NCBI GenBank assembly: GCA_013399305.1
Contig: VXAI01000385.1
Location: 281,054 to 345,053 of the forward strand
Direction: 5' to 3'
From: Rostratula benghalensis
Lineage: Eukaryota; Chordata; Aves; Charadriiformes; Rostratulidae
Length of the DNA: 64,000 bases
Shown: piece by piece, positions 1-11,597 of the stretch
How the letters are laid out: every line of letters begins with the position of its first letter
How positions within the stretch are numbered: position 1 is the first letter of the stretch
The notes under the pieces: generated by a model
The model's database searches: none
The model's input: the letters and a program-made list of their open reading frames with translations, nothing else
What the model was told of the DNA's origin: nothing
Position numbers and translations under genes: made by a program

Positions 1-649
1 GAATCCAGACCTGGATGATCAAGAAAACCCCTCACAAATTTGTAACAGGCCAAGAAAAAGTCCTGCGCCTGCAATGCACATTTTCCCCGTTTCTAATCGT
101 AAGTCAAATTCCTTCCCCAAAGGCTGTGGCATTGGCAGCCAGCATAAACCATCTTTCAATTTGACAGGAACTTACACCGAAGACACTAATGCTGGTTCAA
201 TTCTTCCCCTTGCAGAGAGGCATCATTTCAGGATTTTTTCCCCAGATTCAGATGTTAAAGAAAGCCTACAACCTCCGCAGGCAGCCATTAAGAGGTATGA
301 AGGAGCAGGTCACATCCCCTCTGTCCCTCCTAGAACAGACCCCTTGTTCTCTCTTGCACCAGCTTTCATAAATACAGGATTTTTCTAAGCAGGGAAGGAA
401 TACTATGCATTTCTGAAGCCAGAAATTCAGAAACTATGCATTTCTGAAGCCCACCTTCATTGCATGAGTTGAGGAAGCAAGGACAGAGGTGTTAGCTCGT
501 GCAGTGCATAGTCACAACGTGCCTGATGTTTCCAAAGGCATGAGATGAGGCCAGGACAAGGAAAAGCTCTCTGTAAAGGTATCGATCCCCTGACTCATTT
601 CTGTTAACCGTTCCAGAGACACGGGCTGACAGTAATTAAAAGGACTTAC
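1..649 (-). other. EPHA5: EPHA5 intron 7, 5' part only
   Basis: This is the start of the intron between exon 7 and the transmembrane-coding exon, which lies outside the window. It begins with GTAAGT at 649-644. It contains a small imperfect tandem duplication (402-451) and no coding or RNA feature that I can recognise. The open frames across it show no similarity to a known protein family. Confidence 0.85.
402..451 (+). repeat. Two-copy tandem duplication, 31-bp period
   Basis: The 19-nt unit ACTATGCATTTCTGAAGCC occurs at 402-420 and again at 433-451. Confidence 0.9.
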
Positions 650-809
650 ACACTGGGCTGGTTTCAAACTCAAATCTTCGGCTGAAGCCACCATAGCCAG
701 CAGCTGTCCGGGCTCGGATCTGGAAGACGTATGCCGAGCCTGGTTTCAAGCCATCTGCCGTAATCGTTGTCTCTTTGGATTTGATGATGGTGTAGCTCAT
801 CTCCTGGTC
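650..809 (-). CDS. EPHA5: EPHA5 exon 7: second half of second fibronectin type III domain
   Basis: This exon encodes 53 residues that finish the second fibronectin type III repeat just before the juxtamembrane and transmembrane segments. The translation starts [20 protein letters not shown] and contains [20 protein letters not shown] and [26 protein letters not shown] is strongly conserved in EphA receptors, and [13 protein letters not shown] is EPHA5-like. The donor is a strong T|GTAAGT (GT at 649-648), so the exon ends one base into the next codon. The acceptor is AAAAG|GAC (AG at 811-810). It lacks an adjacent pyrimidine tract and is preceded by a G-rich block (see the separate entry). The exon length is 160 bp, three less than the 163 bp I associate with several paralogues. 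A Met stands where human EPHA5 has Thr (DQETSYT, from memory). The following transmembrane exon lies beyond position 1. Confidence 0.94.
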
Positions 810-876
810 CTTTTCCCACCACCCCCCCAAAAAACCCAAGAAGTTCAAACACACAAGATAGTGGCTCTCTGAGAAG
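810..876 (-). promoter_or_regulatory. Exon 7 3' splice-site region with G-rich tract and upstream cryptic acceptor
   Basis: Read on the minus strand, positions 837 to 815 are GGG, six T, seven G, T, GG, T, GGG, followed by AAAAG and exon 7. The only pyrimidine run close to the acceptor is the six T at 834-829, about 20 nt upstream. The block fits the common G-quadruplex pattern of four runs of three or more G with loops of 1-7 nt. A better-looking acceptor lies 59 nt upstream: CTGTCTTCTCAG with AG at 870-869. Its use would add 59 nt and reach a TGA after seven codons. The sequence is seen directly; any effect on splicing is inference. Confidence 0.6.
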
Positions 877-1427
877 ACAGACTCTTTAACAACCCCCACA
901 GAAGTGTTACAAAGGATGACTGGAATAAGCATCTTGGAGGATTTCTTCCTCACCTCACCACTCCCCTCCCCCCTGCCCAAAGGCCCTATCTGATTTTCTC
1001 TTTTACAATCAATGACTCTAGGAGATATGAAACAGAGCAGAGGGACTTTTGACCCATAAATGAAAATAGAGGGACCAAGCTGTTATCTGCAGTAGAAGCA
1101 GCTTTGCATTGCTCACAATGTACATGGCCCAGGGCAATGGAAAGGTACATCCTACAATGGTCAATTCCAAGGTGTGGGGAAGAGGAATACAGTCCCATCA
1201 CATTAGAAAGGGATTTTAATTTATACCAAAATGACTTCCCCGTGATGTAATTAGGCTTACAAGAGAATAATATATTATACATTGTACAACTTTATGTTAG
1301 CATTTCTACAAACATGAACCAGAACTTGGGAAGGGAATAATACACCAAAACTCCAGGAAAATACCTAATTTTGCATTGTTCTTCTGAAGCAATGAACTTG
1401 AAGAAAATTTTCTGAAATAAATCTTCA

Positions 1428-1456
1428 TTTATAATGTGAAATGTTTATAATGTGAA
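1428..1456 (+). repeat. Two-copy tandem repeat, 16-bp period
   Basis: TTTATAATGTGAAATG is followed by TTTATAATGTGAA. Confidence 0.85.
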
Positions 1457-3526
1457 AGAGTTTCAGTTCCTTGATTAAAATTTTCTCAAATGCTTGCTAA
1501 TTACTCCTAGAATTATTTACTGGAACACATAATCTAGACAAGAGCTCATAAATTAAGGCCTACAAATTTGGAAGCTGCTTTTTATTCACCATATCCTCTC
1601 CAATCCAAATTATTATGAGGTAAATAGAAGTAGTTAGCAATTTCGTACCAAGATTGCTGTATAGCTCTTAGGATCTGAAATGATTAACCTTTTTTTTTTT
1701 TCTTTTTAATTTAATGGGCAACTTTCAGTAGACAGTAATATGCCTGGATAAAGCCCTGGGAATCTCCAAATGTAGGACTACATATTTTCTCATTGAAGCC
1801 TGTAGCTACACAAGACTGTGTGTGTGTATATAAATCTATGCTTTTTTTGTTATTATTCTTGTTAAGGAGTGATTTCTCTTAAAGGAATGTGATCTGACAA
1901 AACTCAATTTTCCAGAACATTTAATATAGATCATTCTCATCCCTTGGAAATGTGCACTGCAAACTTACTCTTATAAAGGGCTGAGAACCAAGAGAATATA
2001 AGTGACAGTAGCAACAAACAAGAAGGATTAAGGATGACATCCCAAATTTAACCCAATGACTAGTTAAAAAACAGTAAGTGAATATTAGGTCACATCTTTG
2101 CTTGTATGTCAGCCCAATTAGGTCTTCAATACACTGTTGGCCTCTGCAAACATTTAAACAATTACAGAAAACACTAAGCTTCACTATCAGCCTGGAAGAA
2201 ATAAAGACAGCATGGCCTCAAACTGGCTGTAGCTACCTCCCCATGAAGGACTTCCACTTTAACTATTTACTGAAGCTATTTAAGACTAGTTCTGGACCAC
2301 AAATACAATGTTTTAAGTCCCTCCTCCCCCCAGTCTGTTGGAAAATGAAGTAAAACGAACAAATACATAGAACTTTTTAGCTGTAATTATTTTCTGATTA
2401 TCAGGTTTCTGGAGGCTAATCTTCTCAGGCCACTCCACAGTAAGGATTCAATATGCCAAAACAGTTATTCCAACAAGTTAATAAGAGAATCAGTAATGGA
2501 TTGCCAGCTATAGCATTTCCTGATTCCTTTGTGCTTTAATCTTTTTGAAAACCTCAGACCTGTTTAAGCTACTCATACATCTTGTGGCCTTGCCCATGCT
2601 CCCTCATCTGCAAAAATAATGTTGATTTTATCCTAATGCTGAAGATTTCTGAAATTCTTTTCACTGTTTGCATGGGCTGCCTCAGCAGGTCCCTCCCATG
2701 GAAGATCTTTCTTAAAGTAGAAATTCAATCCCCAAAAAAGTGAATTGTGCCTCAATTTCATTCATTTTATTTTGTTTTCATGTAGAAAATCTGGCTGCTG
2801 CAGAAGAAAAAAGAACATCTTGCTAAGGCAAGAAACTGCTCTTCAGTCAGCTCCTGCAAACCTGATTTTGGAATCTTTTTTTTCCAAAGATCTCATTGCT
2901 CAAAAGATGCTATTTAGACAAAGTGCATTTGTTATCGTTTCCATTTAAACTGCATTAATTTTGCAAGAAAAGAACAAGTCACCATTTGAAATGAAGACTA
3001 GGAGAGGCGAGTTTTGTAGGAAGAGAGTGTTTTCCATTAGACTGAGAGCAAGAGGTGGGAAACATAGACAAATTTTAAGCCAGGATGCCCTTCTTCATGA
3101 CAGAGCAGATACAATCTCTCCACAAAACCCTTCTCCTCTCCTTAACACTGTGCGTGCAAAATCAAGTGAGAAACAGAAATACCAAAGACAAGGGATAGTC
3201 TGATGCTTCTGGGAGGAGACAGACGTTCAATCCCCAATCCCCAACCTCTCCTATTTTTACCAAATGAGCAGGCTCTGTCTTAATGTGATAAGGCTGGAGA
3301 GGAATCTAACACACAGATTTAATGTATTTGTTCAAGAGAAGTGGCACACTAATGGAAAACAACACCCTCATTTCAAGTCTTCGTAATCATTTACTGCAAA
3401 ATCAATCTGACATTGATTTATGCATAAAATCACTCCATTCCCTTCCATGACTCAAATAATTATAACTAAAAGAAGAGGACAGTAAAGAGAAGGTACTTGA
3501 GATGCTCAGCAATCAGTCTGTCACAC

Positions 3527-3651
3527 CTTTTCAAAATATTTGATTTCGTATTCCAGGATGATGCCGTTGGGTCGATCTGGCTCCTGCCAGGAAAGGGAGA
3601 TGCTATTTTTAGTTATCTTCCCTTTTTTCACACTACTCACTGGAGAAGGTG
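3527..3651 (-). CDS. EPHA5: EPHA5 exon 6: first half of second fibronectin type III domain
   Basis: This exon encodes about 42 residues, the N-terminal half of the second fibronectin type III repeat. After the Ala completed with the G of exon 5, the protein reads [19 protein letters not shown], then [20 protein letters not shown], ending EK. The WQEPxxPNG turn and the YEIKYFEK strand are Eph hallmarks, and the KKGKI segment is typical of EPHA5. The length is 125 bp, the usual Eph exon 6 size. The acceptor is excellent (TTTTTCTCCTGTCTTGCAG, AG at 3653-3652). The donor is AAG|GTGTGA (GT at 3526-3525), which departs from consensus at +4 and +6 and has G rather than A at +3. The exon ends at a codon boundary, unlike exons 4, 5 and 7, so losing it alone would shift the frame. 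It was found by translating the sequence across the splice sites; no long open frame marks it. Confidence 0.94.
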
Positions 3652-4537
3652 CTGCAAGACAGGAGAAAAACAGAACAGATGAAAGCCATGGTTAGTAAGA
3701 TGGTCCGCTACTGACAAAGTCAAACTCGTTGCCCCATCCTCAAATGCAAGGTGATCCTTATGTACTGCAGATAAGCAGGATCTGTTTTCACCTCATCTTG
3801 CCCTTTTTTAACAACTGAGCTCCCAAAGGTTTTCAGCAACATAGGATCTGACCAGCAGCCCACTCAGCTAAGCAGCTTACACATCAACCTTGCCTTTTGA
3901 AGCACTTTTCAAGCAAATCAGTCCCACACATTGCCTTTTCAAATGTGTCTGTGGGCTTCATTATCAGAATTAAATATTGACTACATATTGCCTTGTTTCA
4001 GCTACTTTGAAAGTATGTATTTTTCAGAAGACCTGAGATTACATGGGCTCTGTAACTATTTATTTTTTGGCTTGCACAGTTGATAAAGCATCATCTTTTG
4101 CCCCCTCTTTCCAGAAGCAAGGGAGAGGGTAGCAAAGCCATTATAACCTTTACAATTCAATTGCTCACCATAAATATCGCTGGAGTGTCACAGCCCGTAT
4201 AGTGATGCTAATTCCTTGCAAATGGTGACTGTAAACATTTTAATGGCAATCACAGTTTGGAAGTTCACAGGTGCTTGGGGAAGCCACAGCATGAAAGCAG
4301 CTACACCAGTTCTGCTTGCTAGTTTAAGATGCAGCCCTGAAAGGTTATCTGCCCTTTGCAGCACACATGTGCATCAGAAACAGGCTTGATCCTTTGTTTT
4401 CAGCCTGATATCTGCAGAAGCTTTTCAAGTTGTGGTTGTTGCCACCCCTGCCAGGTCCCTAGCAAAAGTTGCTATGGGCAATGCAACCCTAACACCCCAG
4501 GTATTTCATGCCAGAGATTAGGAAACACCACTGACAG

Positions 4538-4555
4538 AAAAAAAAAAAAAAAAAA
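4538..4555 (+). repeat. Poly(A) run, 18 nt
   Basis: Uninterrupted A18. The sequence before it shows no retrogene or SINE that I recognise. Confidence 0.9.
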
Positions 4556-5447
4556 GGATGGGAGAGATTCATAGTCTCTGATTTACAGGGCCAAGAGCAG
4601 CTTCTCAAGAGGAAAAGACAGCTCACACCTGGCCACCGAGCCTTTGACTTACCCTCCAGACAAGCCAGGTCTCAGCAAGGAATACAGAGGGGCAGGGACA
4701 ACCCACAGCAAAGATTTTTGTGGCCATACGGGGAACTGAACGCAAAGAGCAGTAGCAAACGACCACATTTTGGCTTCCAAAATGTATTTGGAACTATTAG
4801 AAAACAACAACAATGACAACAAAAAAACTTCTAGACTTCTCCTATATGCAGGATTAGCTAATTATCATAATATCAAAACAACCCAACCCACTAAGTAAAG
4901 TAAAGACAACAAAGAAATTAATTTTGCCAGGTCTGATCTTTACCCAAAAAGATTCAGGGAAGAGCTCCAGACAATTATCCCTGGACAGAAGTCACCTTAC
5001 CCTCACCTGATATCCTCCACAACCTTTTGGGCTACGTGAAGGTGAATAACAACCTAGACTAAAACTGCTACTCTGCTAGAGGACTTCCTATTAATTAATC
5101 CAGATGCCTAAATACGTCATGTGCATGCATGTGCACAGGAAGTTATGGATTGTGCACATGAGATATATGGTCAGATGTGTGTGGTTAGATGTGTTAGCCC
5201 AGAGAAGACATAGCAAGTATTGAACTCCATTAAAATAGGTTGAACTTCCTTCCTAATGCAAAGGGCGCTACATGGTTTTCAGACATCGGAAAACAAGTGG
5301 GGTGGTGGTGTCAAATCAAAAGCAATTCTACAACCCTAGTTAAACAGACAATACTGATCACTTCTCATCATGAGCAACTTGGATGTGATATATATGCGAT
5401 ACTGCTTGGAAAAAGGGGCTCATACCCCTCTGTGACTGTTCTCCAAT

Positions 5448-5484
5448 TTCTCCAAATCCTTGCATTTTGGAGGGATTTGGAGAA
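5448..5484 (+). repeat. Perfect 12-bp inverted repeat with 13-nt loop
   Basis: TTCTCCAAATCC at 5448-5459 pairs with GGATTTGGAGAA at 5473-5484. It is a short hairpin inside a long open frame on the minus strand and too short for a typical miRNA precursor. Confidence 0.8.
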
Positions 5485-8400
5485 TCACAGGCCTGCAGAG
5501 CTCGCAGCAGAGGTCTGGCAGGATGGAAAACGTCAGAGCTGAGCATTAACCCTTTTAAAATTCCTGTTAGCAAAGCAAACATGAGGAGTGCAACAGGAGA
5601 CCTCAACCCTCCCTGGTATTGAACTTCTCTCAGGAAGGCAAACCCCATGCAATTCTCACTGTCAAGATCACCTGACCAAATAATGGACTTTTCATCCATT
5701 TTATTGAGGTTTCCTGAAGTGTTTATAGGGCAAAGGCTGGCAAGTGCTTTAAAAACAAGAGGACAGTGCAAGAGCTCCTGAATTCTGCTGCCAAATCTTC
5801 CCCTGGAAGGTGCAGCAAAGTTTAGTTCTCCTTCACAATATAACACAAAATGCAGCACCAGCCATTCAAAAGTGCCCATTAAACTCCCCACTCCCATAAA
5901 ACAGACCATCGTTTTTAAAAAGCAGTGTGTAAAAAGCTTGGCTACTTAAGAGCTTCATTACTTCAATTTCTTGCTGTGCAAGTCTCTAACACGTTCAGTC
6001 ATGGCTCTGCAGAATGCCCTGCTCTACCGGGAAATGGAGGGAAGATAAGAAAATGAGTAACCCAACTCTCAAAGTAAATTAGAAAAGGAGTAACTGTATC
6101 CTTTCTGAATCTCCTTCAAAAGAAGTGTTAAAGCGTAACTGTGAGATAAAGGCCAATTAAGTAAATTCAAGAAGTCCCAGCGGTGTTGGGATGATATGGC
6201 AACTGCTCAGCATCCTCAACGCGCAGAGATTATGATGCTCTGAATTGAAGGAAGGTATAAGTATTTTAGAGTTTTCTTTGTCAAACACAATGTAATCCAA
6301 TCCAGGCAAGCAGACAAAGTCTGCAATCATTCTATCTTAAAAGCCTGAAACTGGATACTGCGCTATATGACCTCAGGAAAATAAAAGGATTACTTGAGAC
6401 TTTTTTTCCAAAGGTCACTGCTTCTGCAAGGGCACCATCCTCTTAATAGAAAGAAGTCAAACCAAAGAGCACTTCCTCATGGAGTACAACATGTAAAAAA
6501 TAAATTCACATAAGAGTCAAGATATACAAAACTGTAATCTCCCATATTTCTTATGTAAGCAGGCAGAAGTCTTGTTCAAATCCCTACCTTGACACTACAA
6601 AGGGTTGAAGTAAATCATTAATTGTTCACATGTTGCTTTACAAGTAATCTGCACATATGCATTAATTTCTCAGCAAGACACCCAAAATCAGAGGGATATT
6701 ACATCATTTATGTTTGTGTTTGCCATTCATGAAAACAGTCATGCATGTGATGAAAGCAAACAGAAGATGTAACAAGGTGTGAAATTGCTAATGTACTTTT
6801 TTACTTTCCTGAAACCAAAATTAATCAGAAAACAAATACAAGAACAGGGAAGTGATTCTACTTATTTTTGTTTTGTTTCTAACATTTCATAAGAAGAATA
6901 ATAAAAATAAATAAATTAAAGTTGCTGCAGAAGATGCATCATTAGTCAATAACCTGAAAAGATGATTTCATAAGGAACAGACCTTTTAGGACATTCTTCA
7001 TCTGCAACCTTTGGTAATGACATTAGCACTGAATTAGCCATCTAGACACTAAACCCAGTACTTAGAACATACTGTGCTGTATCCCACTAACATCTAGGAT
7101 ACAATGATGCTTAGTGGAATAAAATAATTATCTTTTAAGAGAAACTAATGTTATCAGGTGAACAATCACTGCACCCAGATAAAACAAATAATGTGGTTTC
7201 TACATGTCATGGTCTATCTAATGCTCTCTCCAGTCCAATTACTTTTGCCTTGGTATTTTTCACTCTGGCAGAAACAACAGCTAATGGTTCCCCATCTCAC
7301 CCATAGATGCACAGCAAGTGAAGTTTTCCACTTCTGATCAAAACAACAGCAACAATAACAAAAGATCAACTCCCTTCGCCCTTGGTGCAAAACCCAAGCC
7401 ATCAGCCTAGAACCTTCAATACAACTTGAGCTTCTGCCATGACAGACCACTGCTGACTTGGAGCAACTCAGAGTAGCCCAGGAAGAGGGGTTGATCTACA
7501 CAAGCAAAAGGACTTGCACCTCTCCTTCCTTTGGCTCTCTGTGTTTCCAGGCTTCAGATCCCTTTCCAAAGACAACCAAAGCATCACAGAGGAAGATACT
7601 CCTGCTAACATCTCTGTCTTGGCTGGTCTTATATGACCTAGGACACAGATGTTTATATAAACATCAACTTTTATAGATATCTCTGCTATGGATTTTCATG
7701 TTTTTAATACATTTGCCATTTCTCTTACTGTGAGTACACTCCTGTATGTGCAAATGTTTGGGATCTAACACTTCAGACCCTGCAATACACCTTGGGACTC
7801 CTCCCTCCATGTGATGCCTCTTTTTTTTGCTATCTGAATTTACGCCAGAGGATTAAAACCAAATTAATGCTTGTGATTAAATCAATACCTTCACCTGTCA
7901 TCATATAACCAAATAGTTATGCTATCATTAAACCTGGTTTTATAAGTGCATTAATTGAATAAAATGAAACCTGTATCAGAAGAGTAACCACAAGACAAGT
8001 AATTCTGGTTTCACTTCAAAAGCCTGCTGTACTGCAATTTTTCACTCAGTTTATAATTAATGACATTATTCAATATTTTTTTTTTTCCTCAGGCTTTTGG
8101 TGACTTTAGAGACCTGCATTATTCACCAAGTCACACTAAAGGCATGGGAAATTGCAGGTGGCTTCAAGTTGGCGGTTTCATGAGTTACAAAAGTTAAAAC
8201 AGAATTGCTGTTTTGAGAAGAAAAAAAGCACAAACCAAACTTCACTGTATTATCTCTTTACATTTTTGTATAGATACAATATACTTTTCCAAAAGCTCAG
8301 CACCCAATGGCTCCTATACCCAGTGTATTTCTACTGGGGATATTATACTTAGCTCAGCACTTAGCATTTCAGTCATCACTTGACTTTTGGGCTGCAATTT

Positions 8401-10520
8401 TTAATAGCTCAAAGTGTACCCCAGTTTGCCTGACAAAGGGTTTCAAAACTCTTTGTCCCTTGAGAACAAGTAGTTGCAAACCATGCCTGGCTAGTTAGGT
8501 GAATAACAACCAAATTGGTTGGATCCCAATTTGGAATTACTTAGCAGTTAAGCAGGTGCTTGTAAGTGCTTCTAAAAACTCAGTCCAGGGAACAAAAGGT
8601 CTCCTTGGACAACATAGCATTAAATGGCATTTCAGTTCTACCTGAGATCTTATATACGTTTTCAAAGGTGCACAGGCCCTAAACAGTGCAAGGGGGTAAA
8701 TTTTAGCCCCAGAATTAAATCCAAACACCTAGCCAAATACGAGCCCAACCCTAAAACATGGTTCATATATGGAGATCATCCTCTTCTGAATGACTAAGGT
8801 ATTTGAACAATTAAGGTATCTCCTGCATAGATGGGGAATTCACACTGATTCTTTTCACACATCTAAGATCAACACAGGAACACAATCTTCGAATTTCCTT
8901 GGCAATGAAGATATACTGTTTCTTCACATCTTCTACCTCGTAAGATGAACAGCTGAGGCAAATGCCAGGTCTTAGACCAATCTACAGTCTCTATTACCTA
9001 CCTACATTTTGAATGCTTCTGAAACCTGAGACACCTTGATGTGTGCCTTGAAACAAAAGAGGTCAGGCGAGACAGAGGAAGCCAATTCAGGCACTCAGCG
9101 GCCCTGACAGAAGACGGAGCCCAAATTTTGTAACATGAGTCCCTGGCCCAACCCAAGCAACCAAACTTATCTTGTATGAAAAAGGGAGACCTTTCAGGTA
9201 CTTCCTACCCAGTCCCTAAAAAATTAAACACAGCACCTCAAGCTCAACAGGAGGACGTGACTTGAAGCCCAACATGACCACAGAGGACAGTGGCTCTGAG
9301 ACCTTACTGCCACTCAGCTGGACACAGGGTTGGGTCCATGCAAGTTGAAATCCAAATTGCTGCCAAATTCTCTTGGAGAGCCTGTTCTTTCCTTAACAAA
9401 GCTTTCCTCATGTAATTTCTCTCTAGACTTCTAATCCTTGGACCTAAGATACCAGAAAAGTATCTCTGCGAAAGACCAAGAGACCAGGTGTATGGTGGAT
9501 GCTACGATTCTGTGGATGCTACTAACATAGTGCTTTTAATTACCAGCAGCTCTGCCACAGAGAAGTGCTTATGGTTGGAAGATACAAATCAGAAAAAAAA
9601 ACACTTCAATTCATATCCACATTAGAGCGATAACAGAAGTAATCTGCATGCAATTTGCATTAACACAGGGATAATGGTTAATCTCTTCCATCTGATCCAT
9701 GTAACAGCTCAGGAGATATGCCTGGTTGAGACTGCGACTGCAATGCACCTGTGTGGTCTAAGGTTTCAAGATTTGCTGTGCCCCAATACCCTGTTCTTGC
9801 TGTAATTCCACTGCACTAGAACAGCCTGGGGGAAGGAGGGGTGTGTGCATGCTGAATTCACCTAATTCAAGGCCACCTTTTCTCTGAGCATCTCCTGGAG
9901 GAAGCTGCAAGAGACAACCAGCGAAAAGAAAAACCAGTGGAAACCAAATATCTCTTGTTTAACAGCAACTAGCCAATATCAGCTGATCCACCCTTAAGGA
10001 CCTGCTTCCTGCTGCAAATCTTTTGATGAACACTCCATGATACTTAGCTACTCCTATAAAATGGTATTAAAAGAATTAAAAGCAAGAAAGCAGTATTGCT
10101 GTGTGTACAAAATCACTACTCAAATCCTCCTTACATTAACTTGTGTTACAAAACTGTATCTATAAAATATACTTTCTTATTAAGACTGATTACTGATCAT
10201 TAATGCATAATTTATGAAAACAACAAAATGGATAGTCTTTAAAGTGTTTGTATGCAGTCTTTTCATCTTAATCAAAATATGCAGTTAACTGCAAGAAAGC
10301 AGGGCTCAACACATACTCTTCTAAGGACAATGGATGCAGTCAACACAAGTTTGGACATTCACAAAAATATTTTGCCTTAGAAAAATTCTAAGACTCACTG
10401 AAGCACCGACCTTCGTGGAGGCAACCACAGCAGGCATAGCAATGGCTCACCTCCAGCACTCTTTCCTGAATGCTCTGATGCTGACTGCATAAATGTTTCC
10501 AAAAATCACTGCTTTCACCA

Positions 10521-10565
10521 CAAAAAAAAACCCAAACCCCCCAAAAAAAACCCTAAAACCCCCCA
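10521..10565 (+). repeat. A/C-rich low-complexity tract
   Basis: Alternating A runs and C runs (A9C3, A3C6, A8C3, A4C6). One junction contains CCCTAAAACC, which is only superficially telomere-like. Confidence 0.85.
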
Positions 10566-11540
10566 ACAAATAACTTCTAAAAAATTTAGCATAACAAAGC
10601 TATACCATGATACAGCTATCATGTGTTGCAATTGCCAGAGAATTACTAGAAGTGCCTAAAGTCATCATAGGATCTTGGCACTAAACTATACAGCCTTTGG
10701 GGCAAGACCATTTTGTCATTGCTCACTTGTGCACCACCTCATACACAATAGAGAGGGCATATTTAATGGAATCTATCATATATCACCACCATCTCGAAAT
10801 ACTGCATAATCTTGGGCAAGACTCTTAAAAACCACATGATTTCAAAATATAAAATTGGATTCTTGCCATTTGCCTTCTATTTACAGAGTTGCACAGACAT
10901 GCTTTTACCTCCCGACAATCATAGATGCAAGACATGTGCACTTAAAGAGCAAAAGCTGTCTGAAAATTCATGACTTGCACTCATGGGTCTTCTGGAAAAG
11001 ATGACCACATACCACAAGAGAAAATTGCAGGTAATCAGGACCGTCACAGCAATCTTAAAAGTTGTAAATGAGAATAATGGCATTAGCACTAGTTTATCTG
11101 CAGATAGTGTGGGCTAACTAGTATATTGGAAATACCCACTCTTGGGATGTGGAGAAATGAGAAGTGTTCTGACACTTCAGTTGTCGAGAAATCCTCTGTA
11201 CTCTGTTATTTTTTATTTCTTTTGTGATTTCCAAGAAGACTTATCATAGACAATTGTAGAACATTGAGCACATTCATGTTGAGGTAGGGAAAGTATTACC
11301 TCCAGCTTGTTCACTCAACAAACACCTTCAGCACCTCATCAGAAACATCCATGTATGAGAATTTTAAGGATTGTATGATATCATGAATATAATATATAAT
11401 GAATGCTACAAAGTGCACCATCTCTAACATCACTCAAGGTAATTTTTTGCCCTTGAAACCTGAACCCTTGTGAACAGGCACTTGTATTTTGCAGGGAATC
11501 AAAGCCAGAGTCACATGGTGCAAAATCCCCTTCATAAAGT

Positions 11541-11597
11541 TTTTTGCTGTTTTTTTTTTGTGGGGTTTGTTTTCGGTTGTGTTTTTTTTTTTTTTAA
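11541..11597 (+). repeat. T/G-rich low-complexity tract
   Basis: T10 followed by GTGGGG, then a T/G mixture and a T14 run. Confidence 0.8.

Larger units (their letters stand above)
810..3526 (-). other. EPHA5: EPHA5 intron 6 (about 2.7 kb)
   Basis: This intron separates the two exons of the second fibronectin domain. It starts with an atypical GTGTGA donor and ends with the G-rich acceptor at 810. The interior is A/T-rich unique-looking sequence with short T runs (for example 1690-1700) and a 16-nt tandem repeat at 1428-1456. I see no gene, RNA or clear transposon in it. Confidence 0.85.

Noticed and set aside
636..980. Frame upstream of exon 7 (GFLGGWWEK) as coding extension
   Set aside because: It is in frame with exon 7 only by chance. 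The exon 6 join gives [10 protein letters not shown] as in the family, and the extra residues have no counterpart.
4538..4555. Poly(A) run as the tail of a processed pseudogene
   Set aside because: No protein similarity and no polyadenylation signal were found just upstream, and no flanking duplication was evident.
10521..10565. Telomere-like CCCTAAAACC motif
   Set aside because: Only isolated CCCTAA-like units occur inside an A/C-rich tract. There is no (CCCTAA)n array, so no interstitial telomere is claimed.
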